A DNA stretch of 64,000 nucleotides, taken from assembly GCA_030549495.1 (NCBI GenBank), contig JAUIRK010000141.1, forward strand, positions 62,001 to 126,000, read 5' to 3'. Shown one piece after another: positions 56,173-64,000 of the stretch. Made by a program: the position numbers and the translations under genes. This DNA comes from Nectonema munidae. Its lineage: Eukaryota; Nematomorpha; Nectonematoida; Nectonematidae. The notes beneath the pieces are model-generated. The model saw only the letters and a program-made list of their open reading frames with translations. It did not search any database and was not told the origin of the DNA. How positions within the stretch are numbered: the stretch's first letter is position 1; each line of letters starts with the position of its first letter.

Positions 56173-57210
56173 TTATACATCATTGAAACAATTTTCACAT
56201 AAAATTCTTTTGTGCTGATCACAGCTATTTTGACTGCACGAATAACATCTTTGGAAAACTCTCTTCTTGTTTTCTTTGCAGATTTGGCATGGTCCCCTTT
56301 TTTTGATAGGCGAAACAACCACACTTTCTGGCTTGCAAACCCCATAAGACTTTAGAATTAATCTTACACGAGAAGAGATGTTCTTGCCCTGAACATGTAT
56401 TTTCATAGAAGTTACAGCCATAAGAAAACATAGTTGCGAAAGTACCGTTCTCAACGCCCAGATGTTCTCTATATGTTGTTAATTTTCTTAACATTTGATG
56501 GACTATAACATAAAAATGTCTTGAATCATTTAAGTCGTACATTTTAATACCCAATTTTTCAAGCTTACTAGGTTCATAAATTTTAATAGGGCACCCTCCC
56601 CTGAATCTAATCAACTGTTCATCAACGGTAACGTAATCTGAAAGCGTCCAAAACCTAAAAAAACAAAATAAATATTTTACCAATAAAAATACTTTCTAAA
56701 GATGGCATAAAAATGATCATTGAGAAAACGCACAGCTTTGATCCTATCAAAACTTCTACTTCTTTCATATGGATTGTCAAATGGCAAAAATAGAAACGTT
56801 AGATCATTTCTTCCTATTACAGCTTTCAAAAATGATCTCTGCGACTTTTATAAAGATCATCAAGAGGAATACATTGATCTCCTTCAATTCCAAGCATGTA
56901 CAAAGTAGAAATATAAACAAGAAGTTTTTCAAAGTTAAAAGTTTCATAAAATGAAGCGAATTCTTTTGAAACTTTTTTTCGTTCAATGTATTTTTCTACG
57001 GCTTTTTTTGTTAAATTGAAAATTTCCAAGAGGAAAACAGGAGGTAGGAACAAATTCCATACAGATAATGCATCAGTTTTGCCTTTGGCATCTTCCTTAG
57101 GACCAGAAGGAATTTCAGAGATGCTACGAAAATTGATACTTCTTGGCCTTCCACTTGTTGTTGGAGCATCAAAAGTATAACGAGTTTCATCAGGAGCTTA
57201 TGCACATCAT
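56173..57210 (-). pseudogene. second, divergent piggyBac-type transposase, internally deleted
   Basis: Read leftwards: TFDAPTTSGRPRSINF, then an N-terminal core segment WNLFLPPVFLLEIFNLT ... LVYISTLYMLGIEGD, and PFDNPYERSRSFDRIKA. The conserved block YVTVDEQLIRFRGGCPIK follows, then EPSKLEKLGIKMYDLND and NGTFATMFSYG. Last comes the C-terminal cysteine-rich domain CQICKENKK ... CYSCSQNSCDQHK ... CENC, which ends the family protein. A one-base shift in a T run near 56828 separates the first two parts. The middle, with the second and third catalytic aspartates, is missing. Between HFYAIFRK and FWTLSDY lies a 38-bp GT...AG stretch that restores frame. It could be a very short intron or simple decay. 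The copy differs strongly from the one at 988-1967. Confidence 0.8.
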
Positions 57211-58214
57211 ATGTGTGAAATCTTAGAATCTGATAATAAAGAAAACATAACAATCTCATAATATCAATATTATTCTCATTCTTCCTATATAGCACATTTT
57301 TAATAATCAATTTTCTTCTCATTTGCTTTAGAAGTGGGAAAATGAATTATTTACAAAAAGCCAACATATGGTAAATAAAGCCTTCGAGTCTTCGAATAAT
57401 AATACCTTAATTTGTATACCTTTGTATACCGCTTTATGGTTTGAGTATAAAATATAGATCTGTCGTTCTGTCCCCTTCATATGCCTTAGGCTCCAGTATA
57501 TGTGTGGAACTTTATAAATACTACATAGATAATTTCCATAAAGTGGTGAAAGGTTGAACACCATGGTGATCGAAAAGTTATCGTTTGTTGTTAAATTTTA
57601 ATATGAATAAAAAGTTTGCTCTTCCTTCATCAATTTTTTATGAATAATAATTTTTCAATATAGAATAATACACAAAATTAAATTTGTTTTTGATTTTTTC
57701 TGGGACAAAACATGAATAGGATAAAATAGATGGGGTTCGCTTTTTCATAAAATAGTAATAGTAAAGTATTATTGATTTATATAACCTTTAGAGAGAGAAA
57801 AACAGTATATCAAAGAAAATAACTATAAATTATTTTTGTAATAAAATACTGACAATTTAACGAGGTTTAAAATAGCCTCTTGAGGACCTATGCGACTATC
57901 AGAAATTATAAAATAAGTTAATACGAGTATCGCATTGATTTTTAGTAGAAAGAAGATTAGAAAATAAATTTTAACTTTTAAAATGGGGTTAAATAAATTT
58001 TTGATTATTTTTAGATGGCGTTAACAAAAATTCATTTTTCCAAAAATGTTCACGTTTTCCATCAGTCAAAAGTGTCTCATTAATTATTATTTGAAGAAAT
58101 AAACTTTTTTAATAGTATTAAATCTTAAAAAAATATAAATTATCAAAATGGCCTATAGCGGCCATCTGAGGTAGTAAAAAATGGCGGCCATGGGAGGATG
58201 ACCAAATTTCAACT
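57211..58214. other. AT-rich spacer, nothing recognised
   Basis: No feature except a small GC-rich inverted repeat, ATGGCC ... GGCCAT, at about 58149-58166. Confidence 0.35.
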
Positions 58215-59792
58215 AGGCTCTAAACTTCTGAAGATAGTTGTTGTTTACAGTCCGCCATCTTTCAATATTAATTTTTTTTTCTCATATTTCAGTGATCTAT
58301 TTATTGATGAAGATTTCTCCAGTAATTCTTTGTGGTGATTTTAGCATTGATTTACTCTCTTCTGGTTCTCAAGCTTCGTTCGTTCTTGAATTTTTAAATT
58401 TGGTTTTGCCCTACTCTAACTAAGTAGACACGTTCTTCTCTGAACTTAACTGACAATATTTTCTTAAACTTTCCTGAAGAGCTAGATTCTTGCTAACATT
58501 TTAGCGGCTTATCATTTTTTTTGACAACTCTAATTCTTTTAAAAATATTTTTTAGTCCAGACGTTCTTTCACTTCTTCAAATTACGAATTTTTTCTTCAT
58601 AACCTTAGTTCTGTTGACTTTACTCCTCTGTTTTCTCTTACTAATCCTGATCGGGCTTTCTCTTTTCCCTTGCTCATTTTCAAAAATCTTTTTGATCTTT
58701 CTTTTCCTAGAATGCCTTTCTACTCAAATTAAATCAACAACTCCTGGTTTACTCCTAAGCTTAAAAATATATGAGAAAAAAGGAAACCCTTTTAAAAAAA
58801 ATATGAACAGAATCATTTTTTCTCTAATCATGCAAGTTATACAAGTCTTCTTTTTATTTCACTGTAATTTCAAAAACTTAAAAAATTATTTGGAAAAAAT
58901 AATTCATGAGTTTAATTTCAAATCCTACGCCTGGAATTAATAATATTTATTATGATTTTCTAGATAGCATTATTACTTTTAGTTCTTCTTCCTTTTTTCT
59001 TGGTGAATGAACTTCTAATGACCTTGATACTTAAGTTTCTTCTCTCAGGAATCTCAAATGTGCTGAACATGATAAAATCAATTTAAAACTTATTAGTATT
59101 CCTTTACCTTATATCCGTCATGTTATCTTGCACCTGTATAGCCACCTTTCTTTGTACCATACTTTTCCCTCAAATTCTAAAGATTGCCAAAGTTATTCCA
59201 TTATCTAAAAATAATAAGCAACTTTCTCTTTCTACGTTCATGCCTATTTCAGTTCTGTCAAATTTTTCTAAGATCTTTGAGAAAATGATATTAAATAAAA
59301 TGATTTCTTTTTCTGAGAAGCTAAGTCTAGAAAAATCTAATCGATTCGCATTTTTATTTGGCTGCTCTTCCAAAAATGCACTTAAACATTTTTATTTGAT
59401 ATTTGCAGTTCATTTCATTCTCACTTTTTTTCTAGACTTTACTAAAGCTTTCGATTCAATTAACGATGACATTCTTATTCATAAACTCTACAGACTTAGA
59501 TTCAGATCTAATTTTTTTACCGTGTTTAACTAGTTACTTGTCCAATCGATTCTTGTATGTTAATTACAACAATTCTGTGTCTATGCTTCATCCTTCGTTT
59601 TCTGGAGTTCCACAAGGATCAATTTTGAGACATTTTTATTCCGTTTGAATCATATATGTGAGATTTCTGTAACATCGTTCTTTATGCTGACGATGTTACT
59701 CTTCCTTTCAAAACTAACATGAAACTCTGCATATAAACATTTTCCTCTATAAAATTGGAAAATGAAGTGAAATGAACGTACTTCGTCTAAAT
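58215..59792 (+). mobile_element. LINE (Jockey-like non-LTR retrotransposon), 5' truncated, left part
   Basis: It starts inside the endonuclease domain (VVVYSPPSF, then CGDFSIDLL at about 58328-58360). It runs through a degraded linker into the reverse transcriptase: MPISVLSNFSKIFEKMI (about 59240), FTKAFDSINDDIL (about 59435-59475), GVPQGSIL (59604-59627) and LYADD (59680-59694). Several frameshifts and stops make it inactive. At 59792 it is cut by the hAT element and continues at 63621. The GVPQGSIL and LYADD boxes fit the Jockey/I group, but the exact clade is uncertain. Confidence 0.85.
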
Positions 59793-60116
59793 CAGTGCTT
59801 CTCAACGTGGTCCATATCGACTCCCAAGGGGTCCATATAAGAATATTTGAGGTTGGAGGTCCACAAAATTATGCAAAGTGTCCATATTAAAAAAAATAAA
59901 ATTTAAATGTTTATTAAATAAAAGATTAATTTTGTTTAGGAAAAGTTCTGAAATTGAAAAAAGGGGTTATAGTGGAAATCTGTTATATGAGACTGCCTTC
60001 CATTCTTCATATCTTATTGAATCAGGTTTGATACTAAAAGTACTTAAAATATAATTTATTTTTAATCATTTGCTTAAAGCGTACAGTCGAGTTTTTATGC
60101 TTAGGGGTCATTCACA

Positions 60117-60215
60117 ATTAACGTCAACACAGACTGGGAGGGAGGGGGGAGGCTTCAAGTTGACAAATGGTGGACAGGGGAGGAGGGGGGTTTGGAAAAG
60201 TTGACATCAACATTA
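60117..60215 (+). repeat. G-rich repeat module, left copy, inside the hAT element
   Basis: Successive GGGAGGGAGGGGGG-like runs alternate with AAGTTGAC phrases, ending in GTTGACATCAAC. A direct-orientation relative lies at 63170-63260. It may be the edge of another element, since GGGGTCATTCACAATTAACG just before it looks like a transposon tip. Confidence 0.5.
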
Positions 60216-60939
60216 TATATAAATTTTTCTTTTTTTCAGATCTGTAAATTTCACAGTATCTTCTGCGAATCATAAAATATTTATATATTTTATCTATACC
60301 TTGGCAAAGCTTCGGAAGCATTGTTATATAGTATTTAAAGTTAAAAAATTTAAACGCTTATAGCTTTCTTTGGAGTATTTGAAAACTCACAAAACTTTAC
60401 ATAGCTGTCAAGATATAAAAACTTTAACTCATATTAAAAGTTTGTTAAATTAAAAAAAAGATTAAAAAAAATAAAACCATCGTATCTCAAATGCAACGAA
60501 CGAGGCAACTGGTGCAAAATAACAGCGTATGTATTACAGTTTTAGCGATGATATTTTTTTATAGAACAAGTATCTCTTTTTAAAAAATTGACATCATTTC
60601 TCAAAAAACAACAGCCATGATGTTTCGTTAAACTTTATATCATTTTATCTTTTTACATAAAACAGAATCTCATTTTATCTTATAAAACAAAACCAAAATA
60701 AGAAATTGGATACAAATGAGACAATGAAATGAAAAATATAATTAATTTTGAAAAATACACTAACTTATATGCCTCCGAATAATTTAATATCATTTTATAT
60801 TATATACAAAGTCAATTAAATGGCTCTAAAGGTCTACCCACTATGGAGTTATTTAAAAAAAAATATATAAATATTTTTTTAAAAAAACAAATTAAACTTT
60901 CATAACTTGTAATTGTACTAATATGACATTCACGGCATG

Positions 60940-62760
60940 TAGGAAATCACGAAGGGGGCTTATAACGTTCAACAGGTTTTCTTTCGCGGGATGATCTTAG
61001 AACAGGTTCGAGCTCTTTTTGGATCATCTCTTTTTTGTCTGCATTCATGACTTTGTTCCACCTCCTTTCTGTGATCATCATAATTCGGTTCTTCAGGGAT
61101 TGATACAACATCTTCAGAAGTTGGCTTTTCTTGTTCAGAACAATCAGAGTTGAAATTTTGTGCCAACTGCTTTTCACTATTTACTTGCCAATAAACGTCA
61201 CCGCTACTAGGAGCCGGAGCAAAGTGTTTTAGACTATCTTCCCTGGATCTTGGATACCTTATGTGTGCATACAAATGATTTGCATCCAGTACATCTCACG
61301 TTTTTACCAATTTTCCGTAAATCTCTACTTTTGAGAAAAGAGCCATTGTGGTACAGCTGCTCCCATCGAAATTTTTCTAGAAAATTTAAAGATTAAATCA
61401 TGCGGTGAAACATTTGTTGAAGTATTAATTAAAGTCCTAATCGAATGTAACGTTTCGGGGATAGCATCTTCCCAGTGGGCTACATTTTAATTCCCAGATT
61501 TCAGAGTTAGTTTGGATAGATTTCCATATTGTTTCACAAATCTGTCAGACTGACCATTTCCAGCCTGGTTGTAAGGAGTTCTTCTACTAGGTACAACATT
61601 ATGAGATTTCAAGAAGTTGCAAAACTGTTCACTCATGTGTCCAGTTCCACGATCAGAATGAACGTAATTTGGCAGTCCACATACGAAAAACAAACCGGTT
61701 AACTGCTTTATCAAAGTCGTAGACGATATGTCAGGGCAAGGCAAAAGGGAATCGCGAAAACTCGTCGACAACAACCAGAACACATTTATTATGCTTAGCA
61801 CTAGGTAGTGGTCCTTTGAAGTCCAAATTGAGTCGCTCCCATGGCCTTGTAGCCTTTATCATTGTTTCTTCAACTTTTGTGAACCTTGGCTTGCTCCAAC
61901 AGCACACAGGACATTTGGACATACGGACTCCTGCAACAAAAAAATGATAAATTCTTAGTTCTGCAACCGCGTGACTTCAGGGTGAGCTAATTTTGAATGA
62001 AGAAAACGGAGGTTTTTAATTGGATGGCAGGATGATTGGCTCGAACAAAGTCTAGAGAGAGCGTCTGCAGCAACGTTCAACTTACCGGATTTATGTTCTA
62101 TGTCAAAGTAATAACTGGAAAGTTCGAGTCTCCATCTTAAAATCTTCTCGTTTTTGATTTTGTTAGTTTGTTTTTGGTTGAGCATAAAAGAGACAGAATG
62201 AAGAATTTATCTACTAGGTAATGCTGCCAGTGCTTCAGGTTCTCAATGATTGCGAGAGCTTCTTTCTCTATGATGGAATATTTTTTCTCACTGCCTAAAA
62301 GAGTCTTTGAAAAGAAGGCGTCAGGTCGTCCTTCTTGATGGAGAACCGCTGATACGGTTTAATTGTTTGCGTCTGTTTTAACTTCAAAAGTAATCTTACC
62401 ATCTATAGGCCAAATTACAGAATTCAAAATCTTGTTTTTATTTCATTGAAAGCATCAATTTGTTCTTTACCAAGAGGAAAACTAGCAAAAATTAGCAGGT
62501 TAATTAATTCAAAAAATTTATGAATCCATTTGGAATAATAACTGAACAAACCATTAACTCTTTCTAATTCAATCAGTGTTTCGGGGACCTTAGCACTCAA
62601 AGGGACCTGGTTCTTTCAGGATTAGGTCTTATTTGTCCATTTTCTATTAAACAACCAAAAAGGCAAAGAGAGCGAGTATTGAAAACACATTCTTGCTTAT
62701 TTGGTGAGATTAAGCTTAGATTTTCAAGCGAAAGTTGTTACCTGCATTTTTGTTAATTCT
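60940..62760 (-). mobile_element. Ty3/Gypsy LTR-retrotransposon fossil, partial pol
   Basis: A broken, partial copy of a Ty3/Gypsy pol region on the minus strand, lying within the hAT element. In order leftwards I recognise the end of a reverse transcriptase (about 62600-62750), the RNase H end region (DIEHKSGKLNVAADALSRL, about 62030-62130), the integrase zinc-finger and core (about 61500-61920), and a C-terminal tail rich in charged residues (about 60950-61270). It carries several breaks, roughly five or more. No gag, protease or long terminal repeats were found. It looks old. It may have inserted into the hAT copy or been captured by it. Confidence 0.85.
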
Positions 62761-62852
62761 GTTTTTAGGTTTTTATCACCTCCTGTTCCAATTAGTTCAA
62801 CAAGAGAAGGCTTAACTATAGACATGATAGATCACTACTTCAAGCTCAGTTT

Positions 62853-63143
62853 ATGAAAACTCTTGGATTATGCAGATATTTCAATGAGTTTTGTCCTTCT
62901 TTGCAAAAATTGGATGCCAAAGGAAGAACTTTAATAGAACGCCGCAGTTGCTTGAAGTGTTCAAAGAACTTTTGTTCAATTAAAGAAAAAAACAAGCACT
63001 CATTATGCATCTTTAAAACCACACAAGCTCAAATAATTTTAGAAAATGAAAGGTATGAAGAAGTAGAAGTTAAATATGAAGATGAAAATAGTTTTGGCCT
63101 GAATATTTTTGCTAGAATTGACCAAATATTTTCTAGAAAATAA
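62853..63143 (+). CDS. unidentified 96-codon open frame inside the hAT element
   Basis: The frame contains a cysteine/histidine cluster (CLKCSKNFC, then HSLC) and an acidic second half (YEEVEVKYEDE). It matches no family I can name. The position suggests a leftover of hAT or other inserted sequence. It may not be a gene. Confidence 0.2.
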   Translation: MKTLGLCRYFNEFCPSLQKLDAKGRTLIERRSCLKCSKNFCSIKEKNKHSLCIFKTTQAQIILENERYEEVEVKYEDENSFGLNIFARIDQIFSRK

Positions 63144-63169
63144 AAATTTTTCATCTTCTATTTTTTCTT

Positions 63170-63260
63170 AAAAGTTGATGTCAACTAAAAGTACAAGGAA
63201 GGGGGGTAAAGTAAAGTTGACAATAGGGGGAGGGGGGGCAAAATTTGACAAAAATTGGTT
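63170..63260 (+). repeat. G-rich repeat module, right copy, inside the hAT element
   Basis: It begins GTTGATGTCAAC (reverse complement of the 60197 phrase), then GGAAGGGGGG, AAAGTTGACAATAGG and GGGAGGGGGGG. The pair at 60117 and here brackets the Gypsy fossil. Confidence 0.5.
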
Positions 63261-63620
63261 TTAAAAGTCGAAATGGAGGCAATGTTATTGATAGAGGAGA
63301 TCTAAGATTATCATTGATTTCATTCGAACCTGAAATATCAAGTTTAGCATCAAGTTGAAGCCTTCTCCTAAACACCATATTTTTTCGAATAAATATTCTC
63401 ACTTTTCTAACTTAACAAAATTTGATTTTATAAAATTCAGATAAGCTGAGTTAAAAATATATACTATAAAAAATTCATTAAAGCGGCTTACTTTTTTTTT
63501 AAATATTTTTTGATAAATAAAACAACTTAAAAATTAAAATTGGTAGCAATAAAATAAGGGGTTCACAAAAAATTCCAGTTCGAAAAGGTTCCATAAGAGA
63601 AAAAAGGTTTAGAATCACTA

Positions 63621-63870
63621 GTCTAAATTGTAGTAAATGCAAGTATATCATATTCTCTATCTCGAGGGCTGCACAGTTCAGGTTTCTAGGTTTTATTCTA
63701 ACCTAGAATTTATCTTGGGCTCTCCATATAATATCTTGAATCCTGAAACTATCCTGTTTAGTTCTCTTTTTTTCAAAATTCGTCGATATCTTCCAATGCA
63801 AGATAAAAGTATAATCTATCATGCGTACATTTCTGCCCACATTAGGGGTAGCCTAACTTTTTTTTGATCC
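63621..63870 (+). mobile_element. LINE, right part after the hAT insertion
   Basis: Past the duplicated octamer the sequence reads CSKCKYIIFS and, further on, KIRRYLPMQDKSIIYHAYIS. These are the segments expected after the YADD box in Jockey-like reverse transcriptases. It is broken by stops. Together with 58215-59792 it forms one interrupted element. Confidence 0.8.
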
Positions 63871-64000
63871 ATAGTCTCCAAATATATTGATCTTAATGTT
63901 TCCTAGATTAATAAATAGCATTTTCTGTTTTCTTTTTTTCAACAAATCTTGTTTTTCAATTGCTATTTAAAAAATTTTTTAATTAGAAATGATGAATTTC
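63871..64000. other. AT-rich window edge, nothing recognised
   Basis: No feature seen. Confidence 0.4.

Larger units (their letters stand above)
59793..63620. mobile_element. hAT element, 3.8 kb, perfect 8-bp target duplication, inserted in the LINE
   Basis: GTCTAAAT is found directly left (59785-59792) and right (63621-63628). The left tip CAGTGCTTCTCAACG and the complement of the right tip, TAGTGATTCTAAACC, match at 11 of 15 positions. CAGTG(C/G)TTCTCAAC is a common hAT terminus. No recognisable hAT transposase remains. The interior holds a Ty3/Gypsy fossil (about 60940-62760), two G-rich repeat modules and one small open frame. Confidence 0.85.

Noticed and set aside
60940-62760. Intact retroelement with terminal repeats
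   Set aside because: Only part of pol is present, with several breaks. The repeats on either side are G-rich modules, not LTRs.

Overview
This window is AT-rich, gene-poor animal DNA. The host genes are arthropod-like in character and the density of DNA transposons and tRNA-derived SINEs is high. My best guess is a crustacean, possibly a copepod such as a sea louse. That is an inference from gene and repeat style, not from a marker gene.

Only two host genes are clear. A complete, intronless aminoacylase-1-like M20 metallopeptidase lies at 7476-8666 (+). A class A peptide GPCR resembling invertebrate FMRFamide receptors lies on the minus strand. Its TM1-TM3 exon is at 25883-26338 and its TM4-TM7 terminal exon at 12689-13414, separated by a 12.5 kb intron full of transposons. 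The upstream part of that gene is not identified. A possible TATA promoter with first exon (about 43393-43558) and a possible short terminal exon (321-376) are weaker calls.

Most of the rest is mobile DNA. From left to right: a decayed piggyBac transposase (988-1967); a SINE (2268); a higher-order satellite array (about 2880-5270) with a conserved right flank; an inverted 21-bp minisatellite pair (6357-6725); the aminoacylase gene; a hAT-type MITE with target duplication (11017-11472); and a stray satellite monomer (about 12000). The GPCR intron holds a hAT transposase remnant with BED finger, TTAA MITEs, pogo/Tigger-like and IS630-like scraps, a second SINE family and foldback sequences. The middle (27-43 kb) has a second TSD-flanked hAT MITE (29967-30247), another satellite-related copy (30.8-31.6 kb), a foldback inserted in a SINE (39623-39999), a FLYWCH/MULE fragment (40889) and a three-deep nest of TTAA MITEs (41741-42085). 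The right end carries more TTAA MITEs (52-55 kb), a second and divergent piggyBac copy (56.1-57.2 kb), and a LINE (58.2-63.9 kb) split by a 3.8 kb hAT element. That hAT element itself contains a Ty3/Gypsy fossil.

The strongest structural results are direct target-site evidence readable in the window. A filled TTAA site at 41.7-42.1 kb can be compared with an empty homologous site at 54.6-54.7 kb. A perfect 8-bp duplication surrounds the 3.8 kb hAT element, and the interrupted LINE resumes in a recognisable reverse-transcriptase motif. The GPCR is unusual in apparently lacking the arginine of the E/DRY motif.
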